64,000 nucleotides of DNA from contig JALGPY010000007.1 in assembly GCA_023055425.1 (NCBI GenBank), positions 22,082,001 to 22,146,000 on the forward strand, in the 5' to 3' direction. Below are positions 44,977 to 56,990 of the stretch, one piece after another; within the stretch, counting starts at the first letter, position 1, and each line of letters starts with the position of its first letter. Under the pieces are notes generated by a model. The model saw only the letters and a program-made list of their open reading frames with translations, was not told where the DNA came from and searched no databases. Source of the DNA: Linanthus parryae. Taxonomy: Eukaryota > Streptophyta > Magnoliopsida > Ericales > Polemoniaceae. Made by a program: the position numbers and the translations under genes.

Positions 44977-47900
44977 TGTCACATCCCCCTCCCGCCGACC
45001 CTGATTAGCGATGATAAAAACTTACGTTAACGGGAGGAGGGCCCGACATGTCGGTGCAGCCTCGACTCGTCGAGAGACTAAACGAGTTATTTTTAAAAGT
45101 CGTTATTTAAATTTCTTCAAAAACTTTACAGAAGGGTAATTGACAAATTACTTGGGGTCGTCATGATAAACAATTTGACTTGTGAAGAAAATAAAGATGG
45201 AACTTGAAAAATCAATATCATTTAGTCCTCTCAACTCTTAACATAAACAGAGAATAAGCCGGGAACTGTTCTAGGTATCATACACGGCTCATACAAGGTC
45301 TTATATACATATTTACATAAATTTTACATGCTTAATACAAATAACCAACATGTACTTAATCGTTTCAAGTTATCTAACATATTTGCAACATATGAGCACA
45401 TAAGCATCTTCAAGCCAACACGTCGACACATATAAACTTAACGCCTTGCTACTACTTAGTTCTTACGTGTACTTAAAACTTTTAAAAAAAGGTCACGTGA
45501 AAGGGTGAGCTCAACTAGCTCAGTGAGTTACATCTACGCCCTTCCGTAGGTTTGGAAAACAAAAAATGGCTAACTTTCTCCATGGAGCGGCATGAACATA
45601 AGCCATAGTCATATATACATGTACTTTTGAAATTTGAAAGATCGTAACATTCATAAAACGTAACTTGTATCATAAAGAAAGCATAACGCGTAAAGCATAA
45701 CTTGAGTCGTGTGAAATCATATTGTTCCAAATAGGAACCTTGCTTTGTCTCACGTGGAGACCATAACGTACTTGAACATGCTTACTTATTTTCTTATCTT
45801 ATGGCCCGTGTAACCTTCGTGACTTAACATAAGATAACGTAGGTACATGTCCATCGCGACGGCTCGTGAGGCGACGTGTTGCCTGCTTATATTGCCCCGA
45901 TAAAAGGGTCGTAGCCTGCCTATACCCGACAGGGGGTTTCATTCCGGTACCGTGGCCTTTCTGAAAACGTGTTTATCTTATGAATCACCCTTTATTTTTT
46001 TAGCATCCATGGGGCATAAAACGTTTACTTGATTCGAAAGCATACATACATACATAATAGGGAAACATGAACATACATAAGCTTGTAAGAAACTTGATGT
46101 TTGGTACAAACTTCGGGAGGTAGGGTAACTCACCTTGCGAGCTTAATCCATTTACTTAATATTCCTTAGTCCAAGTTCAATCATCTTTAATCGTACGAGC
46201 ATCAACTCCACGTCACGTAAATAGCAAAGAAGGTTACAAATCATACATATAAGAACTTAGCACAAAATCATTTCAAACATAGCATATAATTACTTGGCAC
46301 AAAATCATTTCAAACATAGCACATGCTCAAATCACTTAGCTAAACGACACTAGTCTTATCAATGCAAGAGGAACTAAATTCTCACATATTCATATCTAAA
46401 ATCTTATACTAATTATTAGATTCATATGACATGTCTAACGCAACACATGAATGCAATATGACATATTGTGAACTAAAAATAAACTTACATAAACTAGCTT
46501 TAATAAACTTGATAAACTACTAGATGATGCTCATAAGCAAAGTGTAACAATCGCTAGTTTGGAAATTCATAGGTGGCTCAAACTACTTATTTAGGACCCA
46601 AAATTTTGACATAACATAGATAAAGAGTTTACTGATAACATATAAAATATCAAAAATTATGAAAACTTTTAAGTATTTTTAAACATTAACTTTCAGAGTT
46701 GTTTAGGTGTAAAACAGGGGCTGAGAAGAGGCATTGGGAATAAATTCAAAAAATATTCATAGTAATTCCAAAAATTATGAAATTTTAACTGAAGTAAATA
46801 ACACCCCTGTGAACAGCATATCCAAAATTGGTAACCATTGTAGTAGAATAAATACATGAAATGTATGAAAAACCTCACTCGTCTGGGTTGAGCAGAGTAT
46901 TAAAACAGAACTGGTTTTTGGCCGATTAAAATTTAAATACAAGCCCAAAGTCTCCGAAATTTTTACTGTAGAAATATCACATGAAATTACACAAAATAAA
47001 TTTTTTTCATAATTTTCTGAAAAGTTTAAGTAATTTTCTCCATTTTGTGAAAATCGGCTCAAAACATGAGTTTTATGGTTCTCTATAATTCAAAACTTGT
47101 TGCATACAAGAAATTATCTACCAAGATCTGAAACTGAATTAATACAAGGTCTAAATCATATACATATATAACTAACAAACTCATTTTTGTACATGCATGT
47201 GTCTAGATCATGAGGATGATGATGAATCCACCATGCATGTGTCTAGATCATGGCGATGATGATAAATCCACCATGCTTTCATACAAATGAGATGATCAAT
47301 GCTAAAATCCTGCCTTAAAAATGATGGATCACTAACATGCAACCAAATATTTTCCATGAAATCACAAGAATGAGGAGTGAATGACAAAAATCATGATGTA
47401 GATGCAAAAGATGTGGAACTTACTCATACTTTCATGGTGTTCTTGATGTGGGTTTGGATAAGTGGTGATTAATGGCTCCTAGGGGCTTCAATCTTGATGA
47501 ATATGCCCAAAACTTGCTACCCAGTTGATATAGTAACACCCAAGATGAGTTTTCTTCACTTAGAATCTCAAAAATTTGATGTTTGGATCATGCTTTTGGT
47601 GGGTGAAAAATAAAACCGGGTTTGAGGTCAAGAGGAGAGAAATGAGAGCTTTGATGCATTTCTTGAGAGAGGGAGATGTTAAAAAAATTAGGAAGATGAT
47701 GCATTTCAAGGCTTTTATATATGCTCAAGAGATTGAGTGTGGTGGTCACACCACAATAAGTGAAACAAGTATGTTTCAATCATATAATGCATACAACTTA
47801 TTTCATATTGATGCAAGTACTTGGCGTACCCCAAACATCAAACTAAAACTAGAATGCTATATTTTATTTCACATGGAAATTTTGCACAAATGACCCCAAA

Positions 47901-48096
47901 TCTTATTTAAAAGACATTATAGTTTTCAAATAAAACAATCATACAACTTGGTTTCTACTTAAACTTTTATAACTTTTCATAAAAAAAGTCTAGCATTCTT
48001 TACACGATATTTACCTTAACACACTCATTTAAGTATTAATAACATCACTTAAAAAAATTAAACATGTAACATAAATATGAGGGTTACTACAATGTC
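44972..48096. mobile_element. Solo LTR, 3.1 kb, target duplication ATGTC
   Basis: The body is 44977-48091: it starts TGTCACATCCCC, ends TTACTACA, and is flanked by perfect ATGTC copies. It holds no retroviral genes, so it is a solo LTR left by recombination. Length and the TGTCACATCCCC start resemble LTRs of Tekay/Del-type chromoviruses (inference). It contains two short tandem repeats (about 46256-46321 and 47192-47274, units near 41 bases). It separates the two halves of the protease of Gypsy 2. Confidence 0.88.
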
Positions 48097-51000
48097 GGCA
48101 ATGGCGCTTCTTTGTGTTGTTCCTATTTTTGCCCCAAGACGGCACTCACATTGCAGGATCACACGTTTGAGATCGATTTAAATGTTCTAGCTGTGCATGG
48201 ACCGAATATTGTGCGAGGTATGGATTGGTTACAAACGTTGGGCACTGTCTCCAATGATTATGCTCGTATGACGATGACATTCACATGGTATGATCAACTT
48301 GTTACTCTTCAGGGTGATATTATGGTCCCCAAACAGATCTCGTTTCGTCGTCTGGTGGCTTTACGGACACAGGTACCCCACGCTGAGTGGTATGAGCTTA
48401 TTGCTGTGCCTTTACCGTCCTCGGCCGAGCCCCCGAACCAGCCGGGTTTTCCACCTGATATTCCGGCTACCATTTTGGCGGTTCTTCATGAGCATGCTGG
48501 GGTATTTTCTGTCCCCTTGGGCCTTCCACCTTCTCGGCCCTCTGATCATCACATCCATCTCCTTCCTGGCACCAACCCAGTGAATGTCCGACCGTATCGT
48601 TATCCGTACTTTCAGAAGACGGAAATTGAGAAACAGGTCCGTGATATGCTTCAGCAGGGGATTATTTTGCCTAGCCACATCGTTTTTTCGTTTCCTGTTT
48701 TGCTTGTGCACAAGAAGGATGGAACTTTTCATTTATGTGTGGATTACCGTGCCCTTAATGTCGTCACTGTGGCTGATCAGTTTCCTATTCTGACAGCAGA
48801 TGAGCTTTTTGAAGAATTGGGCGCAACACGGTTCTTCTCCAAACTGGATTTACGCTCCGATTACCATCAGATTCACATGCATCCTTCTGACGTCCACAAG
48901 ATTGTGTTCCGCACGCACGAGGGGCACTATGAGTTCTAGGTCATGCCGTTCGGCCACACCAACGCACCCTCCACTTTACAGACCGCTATGAATCAGTTGT
49001 TTCAGCCCTTCCTTCGCACTTTCGTCATTGTATTTTTTGACGTTATTCTGGTTTACAGCACGACACTGGAGCAACACGCCTCACATTTACGTCAGGTTCT
49101 GTTACTATTGTATACTCATTCCCTATATGTTAAACTGTCCAAATGTTCTTTCAGCAGGACAACAGTTGATTATTTGGGACACATTGTGACCGCTGGTGAG
49201 CTCAGGGCTGATCCTCAGGAGTTGGAGGCTATGACTGCTTGGCCGAGCCCTACTTCGGTGCGTCAGTTACGCGGATTCTTGGGTCTGACTGGGTATTATC
49301 ACCGTTTCATTCAGGGTTACGCCATGCTGGCCGCCCCCGTTACAAATTTGCTCAAGCGCGACAGTTTCAGCTGGTCCCCTATTGCCGAGCAGAGCTTTGT
49401 GGCCCTTAAAAAGACCGTTACTTCACCACTGTTTCTCAAACTTCTAGAATTTTCTCAGGATTTCGGAGAAGAGACTGATGCCTCTGATACAGGGGTCGGG
49501 GCGGTATTACTTTAGCGTGGCCATCCCGTGGCTTTCTTCAGCAAGAAGTTGGGTCCGCAGCGCCAGTCTTCTTCGGCCTATCACAAGGATTTGTATGTTA
49601 TTGTCGAGGCCGTGGATACATGGCGCCAGTACTGCTGGGTCGCACATTCGTTATCCGTAGTGATTAGCGCAGCTTGAAGGAACTTCTCTCTCAGGTTATT
49701 CAGACGCCCGCCCAACAGTTCTACATTCGCAAGCTGATGGGGTTCAAGTTTCGCACTGAGTATAAGACGGGGGCCTCTAATCGCGTGGCAGATGCTCTTT
49801 CTAGGCATGATCCTGAATCTTCGGCTACTATGACAACTCTGGTTCAACCCCTACCTGACCTCCTTGACCGCATTTGTCAGGAAACAGAATCCCTTTCTGA
49901 TTTGTGTGCAGTTCGCGACGCCTTGGCCTCATCCTCTCCACCCGCTCATTTTTCGTTTGTTGATGGCATTCTCTACTTTCGGACACAGATTTCCATCAGT
50001 GGGGAGTCGACCCTTCGTGATGATCTCTTGACTGAGTTTCACTCTTCTCTGACTGCTGGTCATCCATGAATTGATCAGACCCTTCGCCTCCTTGCGGCTA
50101 ATTTATATTGCCCTCGGATGCGCGTCGATGTGGATCGTTTTGTGCGTGCTTGTCACACTTGTCAAACGACGAAGTACTCTACTCAGAAGCCAAGGGGATT
50201 ACTACAACCCTTGCTGGTTCCGGAACGCGTATGGGATGATGCTTCAATGGATTACATTATAGGTTTGCTTACTTCCATGGGTTTCGGTGCTATTATGGTT
50301 GTTATGGACTGCCTTACGACATACGCTCACTTCGCCGGCCTGCCTGCTTCTTTTGATGCTTCTCGTGTTTCATGGACTTTTATTGATATTGTGGTCAAAC
50401 ACCATGGGTTTTCGGCTTCTCTTGTCTTTGATCGGGACCCTATTTTCACCAGCACATTTTGGAAAGAACTTCTTCGTCTCAGTGGTACCAACCTCAAGTT
50501 CAGCACGACTCATCATCCGGAGACCGATGGTCAGACAGAGGTCCTGAATCGGGGGTTGGAACAGTATCTGCGCGCTTTTATTCATGCGCGGCCTACACGT
50601 TGGGCGCATTACTTACCATGGGCTGAGTTGGCTTTGAATTGTAGCCATAATCAGAGTATTGGGATGTCACCTTTTCGTGCGCTCTATGGACGGGACCTGC
50701 CGACTTTGTTTCCTTCCATTCCGTCTGCAGCACGTGCGCCAGCCATCTCTGACCTTCTGCGTGAGCGCCATGTTTTGATTCGGGATCTGAAGCAGCACTT
50801 ACAGGTTATGCGACAACGCATGCATGCTCATGTTAATCAACATCGCCGTGAGTTGACTCTCGAGGTAGGTGCTTTGGTTTTGCTTCGTCTTCAGCCGTAT
50901 CGTCAGCACTTGGTGGCACGTCGCTCCTCGGCTAAGTTGGCACCGCAGTATTATGGGTCCTTCGAGATTGTGGAACAGATTGGTTTCGTTGCTTATCGTC

Positions 51001-51300
51001 TTCGCCTGAAAGATTCTGGTCGCATCCACGATGCGTTCCGTGTTTTGCTCCTCCGCGCATATGTTGCGGGATCTTCGCCTCCTCACATGGGTTCCTTGCC
51101 GGACGAGTTGGTTCACGGGGTCCAGTTTCTGTCCCTGCTCGGGCTACATCGAAGCGTACTGTTTTAGTTCAGGGTGCTCCACAGGATCAGTGGCGGATTG
51201 AGTGGTCTGACGGGTCTACTGACACTTGGGAGCCTATCGATGTTATTGTCGCTCACTTTCCGCACATTCACCTTGAGGACAAGGTGGTTTCCGAGGATGG
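48097..51300 (+). pseudogene. Gypsy 2 pol: RT, RNase H, integrase, chromodomain, broken
   Basis: The protease resumes with GPNIVRGMDWLQTLG. Reverse transcriptase shows KTEIEKQVRDMLQQG, LCVDYRALNVVT, FFSKLDLRSDYHQI, a stop at 48937-48939, MPFGHTNAPSTLQ and VIVFFDVILVYS, in which the catalytic FFDD reads FFDV. RNase H (EETDASDTGVGAVLL) ends in a stop. Integrase gives VDRFVRACHTCQTTK, DASMDYIIGLL, LVFDRDPIFTSTFW and TDGQTEVLNRGL. The end carries a chromodomain-like QWRIEWSDGSTDTWEPIDV. Non-functional. Confidence 0.88.
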
Positions 51301-51306
51301 GGGAGT

Positions 51307-51776
51307 TGATACGCCCATGGTTGCCCGAGCTATTTCTACCTATAGACCCCAACAGGTTATTCAACGTCCCTCTCGCTTTGATGATTTTGTTTGATAAGTC
51401 GTATTAGTTTTATTGTTATTTTAATGTTCTAGTCGTTAATTGGGTTTGATTTCTTTTAGTGGGTAATTTAGCAATTTTTCCTTTTCAGTTTTGGAGGCAC
51501 TATAAAACACACTTTTTATTTTTATTTTGGAAAAATATATCAGAAAACTCTCTTTTTTTTTCTCTCTCTCCCGAACCCTAATCATCTTCTTCTTCTTCTT
51601 CTTCTTCTTCTTCTTCTTCTTCTTCTTCTTCTTCTTCTTCTTCTTCTTCTTCTTCTTCTTCTTCTTCTTCTTCTTCTTCTTCTTCTTCTTCTTCTTCTTC
51701 TTCTTCTTCTTCTTCTTCTTCTTCTTCCTGCCTTCGATTGTCAGGTTGGTCCTCTGTCGGTACAAACTTTGTACCA
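51307..51776 (+). repeat. Gypsy 2 3' LTR with expanded CTT repeat
   Basis: 470 bases; about 100 longer than the 5' copy, almost all because of a (CTT)48 tract at about 51584-51727. Confidence 0.92.
51584..51727 (+). repeat. (CTT)48 microsatellite in Gypsy 2 3' LTR
   Basis: Uninterrupted CTT/GAA repeat. It lies at the same place as the nine-unit run in the 5' LTR, so it expanded after insertion or differs through recombination. Confidence 0.93.
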
Positions 51777-52062
51777 GCAACTCTGTTCGAAGATCTCACA
51801 GTTTGATGCTTTGATTGTGAGGAGCGGGACGAACGTGACTCGCCAAGTGTTCGACGCTTCGAAAGGACGGTTGAAGGTGGTTGGGAGGGTCGGGCTGGGG
51901 ATCGACAATGTTGAGGCTGCGACGGAATTCAGTTGCCTGGTCGTGAATGCTCTCACGGCGAACGCCATCGCCGCCGCGGAACACGTCGTTGCTCTGATTG
52001 CTGGTATGGTGATAGCAGTGGTGGTGGAGGTTGGGGTTGTGTTGGGAGAGAAGATGGGATGA
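51777..52062 (+). pseudogene. PGDH: PGDH N-terminal fragment, right part
   Basis: After the Gypsy element the protein continues in frame as LCSKISQFDALIVRSGTNVT, then RLKVVGRVGLGIDNVEAATEF and NALTANAIAAAEHVVALIAG, up to about 52007. Two residues are missing compared with the usual GIDNVDLAAATEF. After GCTG|GTATGG, a possible old exon 1 donor, similarity ends. No later PGDH exon is seen, so this is a truncated pseudogene or captured exon rather than a whole gene hit by a transposon. Confidence 0.8.
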
Positions 52063-52987
52063 AGAGAGAGAAAGGAAGGGATACAGTTGGCTAGGGTTAT
52101 GAAATATGGAGGAGAAGAGAATGAACTGGCTTTTATAGTGGGGTGATTTCAAGGTATATATTTGTCTTTTTACCCCACCGTTAGTGCACTGTTACCTTCG
52201 AGCTCTGAGAGGAGTTGTTTTTGTATATCCCCAATTACCAGGATTGTTTTTGTATATAACTCATACTTGAGGGATGGTTTTTGTCTTTTACCTAAAGAAA
52301 ATTGTACCTCGACGGTTCGGTTTAATTTCGGTTCGGGTTCGTCTTGGTTTTGATTGTAGGAGGTTCGGTTCGTTTTAAACTGACGATTTACATATCGATA
52401 CATGTTATTACTTAAAAGTCATATTTTTAAGTGAAAGGGGGTAAACCTTATGTAAAAAAGTTGGTTGACTATAAAGGCTAAAGTAACTCAATCAAATATA
52501 CAACTATTTGTTTGATTCTATATTATTTTTTATTAAAAAACTCGAGCACGAACTAAAGGAATATGAATGTAATTTCAACATTTTACATGAGAGAATAGTA
52601 ATATTATGTTTATAGTACAAGAAATAAATGCAATATGGTTTAAACGGTTTATTGCGGTTTAACCGGTTTAGTTTTTTTGTTACGATTCGTGCTCGAGTCG
52701 GCTGATTTTGGTTCAGTTTAGCTCGGTTTGATTCGGTTTGCGGTTTTCCGGTTTGAACTTGCACCTTGAGCTATAGCGCCTAGCGTTCCCAATGTTCAAA
52801 ATTGAGCTTGAGAGTGGCACGAGAGCACTAATAATTAATATTATTTACTATAAAATATTATAGATATATTTGATATTTAATATTTTTTACTTCCAAAACA
52901 TCTCTTTTTTGCACCATATCCTCTAGCTTCATACATTAATTTAGGGATCCGTCACTCTGTCCAGTGGTTAAACTTACATTTGACAGA
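52063..52987. other. Intergenic region with short repeat families, no gene
   Basis: 52190-52290 resembles the tandem repeat at 36.84 kb (TTTTTGTATAT, GGATGGTTTTTGTCTTTT). 52305-52400 and 52630-52765 are rich in CGGTTCGGTTT/CGGTTTAACCGG motifs facing each other, which suggests a MITE of about 450 bases, but I could not fix ends or a target duplication. Confidence 0.4.
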
Positions 52988-54437
52988 AATATTCTCACAT
53001 CTCTTGATTCAGCCATGAAGTACCGTAAAGATATTTTATTTGACAATATTTGTTAGAAAACATATATTGATAACTAACCACACAACTAATTTATCTACAT
53101 TGTGTGTGTAAGAATATGCTTAAACTGGTACTAGACATATATATTGGAATTTCGAGAGGCGAAGATACTCGAGACTGAATCATGTGAAGCTCTGAGCCTT
53201 CATCGTTTGTTTCTATGAAGAGAAAACATCCCACATCGCTGGCTCTAATGCGCGATTCGAGATCGAGAACCTACGAATCTACATTTTAATTGTGACGTCG
53301 TTAGTTTAGAGTTTAAAAAATCAAAGTCAACAGTGACAATGCATGTATGGCATGTTTGGGATTGCTGGCTTCAGATCACTAGTGGCAGTCATAATGTTGT
53401 AAAGGACGATATTATGGATTTGTAGAGTGGGGAAGATTCAAATTGTCTAGGTGGTCGCATAATGTAGCATCATGATATTGTCACTTATACGCCACGTTGA
53501 TTTGCAGAACCTCATAGAAATGGAAAAAGAGATCAAGAAAAATAATTGCGGGAAATACAAAGGTAGTGTTATTATGTTTGAAAGAATAAATTAGAGAGAG
53601 CAGCGAAATTCAAAGGTTCATGAGCGAGAATATACACACAAATTCATTTGGTTGTTGGTTGTTGTGAAATAGAATATAAAAGAAAAATATACTCTAAAAA
53701 AAAAAAGAATATAAAAGAAAAATACTCGATATATTAATTTAAATTGATAAAATATTGGCTGTTACTGTACTTGTCTTTTTATCATTTAAAAAAAAAGTCT
53801 TGTTATGGTGACATTAGTACAGAGGATATAATGTAACTATGATAAAGTTGGCAATTTATGTAAACTCTCAATGAACCATAATACAATTTTGATCAATTGG
53901 CTCATTTTTTTTTTGTCGCCGCACTCTTTTTCTTTCTTATCTCTAGAAACTATGGGTAGAATTCTTCAGTTTCTGCAGACTTTTAAATTTATATGATTTG
54001 ATTGGCTCACCTAACTCTACTAACATCCAATAATTACATACTGCAATAAGTGTATGTATAGCAGTGTCTTCAACTTCGTGATATTCACGTAGTCACACTA
54101 TTCATATTTAACATTCATATTTATATATTGTGGGGTTTCTAAACTGCATGTCAAGGTTTCTTTTTATAACCAGAAACAAGTTTATAATCAGAAACAAAGT
54201 TTATTTGTCACACTATTCACTATTCATGAATGGTGTTTTCATAGGAGACTCTTCAAGTAAGAAAGTGATAATTACGTTACATTTATGCTTTGACTAAGAT
54301 ATTGGATGAAACTGAAATGAAATATGGAGAACAAAATGCAGTTGTATATGTCATATAGAGAATCTCTCGACAATTGTAACTAATATCAATATACATATTT
54401 GGAAGTAGTTCCAGAAAAAATTGCTTGAGAAACCTCT
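52988..54437. repeat. Segmental duplication, copy B (LINE-free)
   Basis: Matches 20231-20320 joined to 27059-28595. At 53060-53110 the sequence runs uninterrupted through the point where copy A carries the LINE (TATTGATAACTAACCACACA then ACTAATTTATCTACATT). It lacks the AT-rich stretch of copy A around 27700-27900. Confidence 0.8.
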
Positions 54438-55040
54438 TAGGTTTTTGGCGGGTTCGACCACGAAGAATGGTGCGAATCTGACAATAGCCAAGGATAAACG
54501 AGCTCAACTTAGGGAATCATCCTGCAAGTAAAAAAGGGGATAGGATCATCCAGTTGAGACTCGTAAAAGACCATGGATCAACGGGGTGGAGTTTTCTCTC
54601 CAAAAAATCTTCACCCTGCAATCGAGCCTGTGTGGCTAACAGAAATGCGGCACACAATGTCCATCAAAACCATATAATTCAAATGATCAAACAGATGAAG
54701 TCATATCCGGGGAGGGTGAGGAAGTGGATCCCCACTACCTCTTTTAATACTGTTCCCATGAAATTTCTTACCCGGAATTGCGAAGGAGCTGTGAATGATA
54801 ATACTATAAACTTTGTTATGGAGTTGTGCCATATGTATTCACCTAGTGTACTGGTGTTAGTAGAGCATCGTATATCTGGAATTGTAGCTAGTAACTGTAG
54901 AAAGTCAAGGTTTGACAGAATGCACACTGAAGACCAGCTTGCGGATGCTCTAACCAAGCCATTATCTGGCACCAATTTCAGCAATATGAATAAACCAATA
55001 TTGGACTCTCTACAAGAGCTCCGTCTTGAGGGGGCATAAG
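54438..55040 (+). pseudogene. Ty1/Copia 3' terminal fragment (RNase H end) with unidentified upstream piece
   Basis: The last 50 codons read RMHTEDQLADALTKPLSGTN and end at TAA; a polypurine-like CTTGAGGGGGCAT follows at 55025, so this is the 3' end of a Copia pol. Upstream (54520-54660) GDRIIQLRLVKDHGSTGWSF faintly recalls a MYB repeat but is too short and lacks the second Trp, so I make no call. Confidence 0.6.
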
Positions 55041-55800
55041 AGAGGTTGTTGAGCTTGTCCTGATGATGTTGTTATCCCAGAGAAATTCTTATACTCGTCT
55101 CATAACTTTAATCTCAATTTTAATAATTGCTTTGTTATTTATTTCCTTAGGTTGGTAAAAATTCAAATTGCTTGCGCACATAGAGGTAATCATCCTAACT
55201 GATTCACGACAAGTCCTCTTGGATTCGACAATCCTATTTTCCACATTATTACTAGAACGATAGCCGTACATTTGTGGAGATCGCATCAGCTACCGCCGCC
55301 GTCGCCTTCCACCACCGTGTGGGTTTGAGTGTGTAGAGGAAGATGAGAGGAGAAGAGGCGGTGGTTCTCGTCAGTTGGAGTTGCTGATGCTTTTCCTTCT
55401 GCTTCAGATCGATAGACAGAGAGAAGATGAAGGAAATGAATGAGAATGAGAAGAAGGAAGAGAAGGAGAAGAGGCGGATGTAGAGAGAAAGAGGGTAAGA
55501 AAGAGAAAGATTAGGTTAAAACATTAAGGTAGCTGAGTGTATTTTGTTCAATTGTCAGGCGTGGAAACTGCCTTTCACCAATTTTTTCAAAATAAATGGC
55601 TAACAGTGAAAAATAAGGTTATTATTGTGTTAGGCGGGTTGTGCGAGTTGACACGAATCTGACTTATTTATTTCTGTATCAATTTCGGGTCGATCCGTTT
55701 TTAACCGGTTGCGGGTTCGTGTCGTGTCGTCATCTCGAAAATTACCCGGTTGTGTAACCCGGGTAAAATATCCGGAGGTGATTAATGGGTCTGGTAAGGG
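55041..55800. other. Probable Copia LTR remnant, then upstream region of eIF2 gamma
   Basis: 55041-55260 directly follows the Copia polypurine tract and is likely the rest of its LTR, with no second copy to prove it. 55300-55560 is purine-rich. 55620-55790 has GGGTCGATCCG and ACCCGGTTGTGTAACCCGGG, an inverted ACCCGG pair. No gene was seen. Confidence 0.4.
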
Positions 55801-55809
55801 TTAGAGTAG

Positions 55810-55989
55810 GGTTTTACGCTCAGGCAACAACAACTATCATCTCCTCTCCCTCTTGACAGAAAAGCCCACCACTCCACCGTCGTCGCCGCCGCCGCCCATC
55901 GTGCTTCAGTAACTGCTCTCACGGCGACGCCTCCGTCGCAACCTCAGAATCGGATAATCAGACCGCCATCTGTATTCGGGAAACCACTG
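55810..55989 (+). other. eIF2 gamma 5'UTR exon (start approximate)
   Basis: The sequence before a good donor CCACTG|GTAAAC at 55989/55990 is rich in CCGCCG and has the look of a plant leader exon, followed by a (CT)n run in the intron. The transcription start is a guess. The next exon carries the ATG 3.1 kb away. Confidence 0.55.
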
Positions 55990-56885
55990 GTAAACTCTCT
56001 CTCTCTCTCTCTCATAAGCCGCATTGTGGGTGTGTTTTTGACTTGATTATCAATCGGAAATTTGGGTTAAAATTTCCTGGATTTGGGTTTTCATTGTTGA
56101 TATTATCATCAAATTGGGGTTTCACTGATTTGTTGTGATGATAAGGGCACATTTTGTAGTGTCTACTAAATTGTTGCTGTAGGGAATTTGGTTAATTTTT
56201 GATTTAATGGCTCATTGATGTTTATGCGGGTTACGAAGAAATGTTGTGGTTTGTTTTCTAAGTAGGATAGAACAGTCCATAGTTTAAATCAGCAAGGACC
56301 TGGCCAGAATTCTCCAGTTTGGTCTGGTATGGGCTAGGCATACTGGCCATGTCGGAGTCTGGGTTGTTTACTGTATCAATTCCGTGTTAGTTATGTATGA
56401 GATGCCTTAGGGACAGTGGGGGCACAAGATCACTTGTTTCTTTAGGGAAGTTGTTTTAAGTTTCAGTTTGATTATTATAAATGTTAACAGAGGTTACACA
56501 GAGATATCTTGAGGTTTCTAAGTATATTTGTGGATCAGTTAAGCCGGCGGTTGCAGGTAGAACTGGGCCGAAGTTTTCCGGTCCTGCCCTGTAATGGTGT
56601 AGGGGGACGGCAACGAGGAGGTTTGGGCCAGGGATGGCCTTTCCCAACATCATACACGCTTAGGAACACCAATCACATACCCGTCCCATCCCTGCTTAGG
56701 TTCATTCCATACCCTTCCCTTCCCGTCCCGTCCCCTATTCTCACCAGGTTCCCATTGGGTCTCCATTTGATGTTTTTAAGCATAAAATAAAATCATTATA
56801 GTAATTTATATGAGCTCGACAATTTATATAAACTACTAAAGAGACAATCCATCACCGTTAACAAATGGATTCCAAAGTACAAATT

Positions 56886-56898
56886 GGATTCGCTGCCT

Positions 56899-56990
<92 letters not shown>

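Larger units (their letters stand above)
43089..51781 (+). mobile_element. Ty3/Gypsy chromovirus 2 inserted in the PGDH fragment
   Basis: The body is 43094-51776 (8.7 kb including a 3.1-kb nested solo LTR). LTRs are 43094-43459 and 51307-51776, both TGATACGCCC...TTTGTACCA. Flanking GCAGC (43089-43093) and GCAAC (51777-51781) are a target duplication with one mismatch. A polypurine-like GAGGATGGGGGAG precedes the 3' LTR. The sequence after the 5' LTR (ATTGATGCTTTCAC) is not a canonical initiator Met primer site. Confidence 0.92.

Noticed and set aside
47576..47893. 105-codon open frame in the solo LTR
   Set aside because: No family resemblance; it lies within a non-coding LTR and shows no protein-like composition.
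54520..54680. Possible MYB repeat (GDRIIQLRLVKDHGSTGWSF)
   Set aside because: The helix spacing fits only in part and the second conserved Trp is missing; too short to call.
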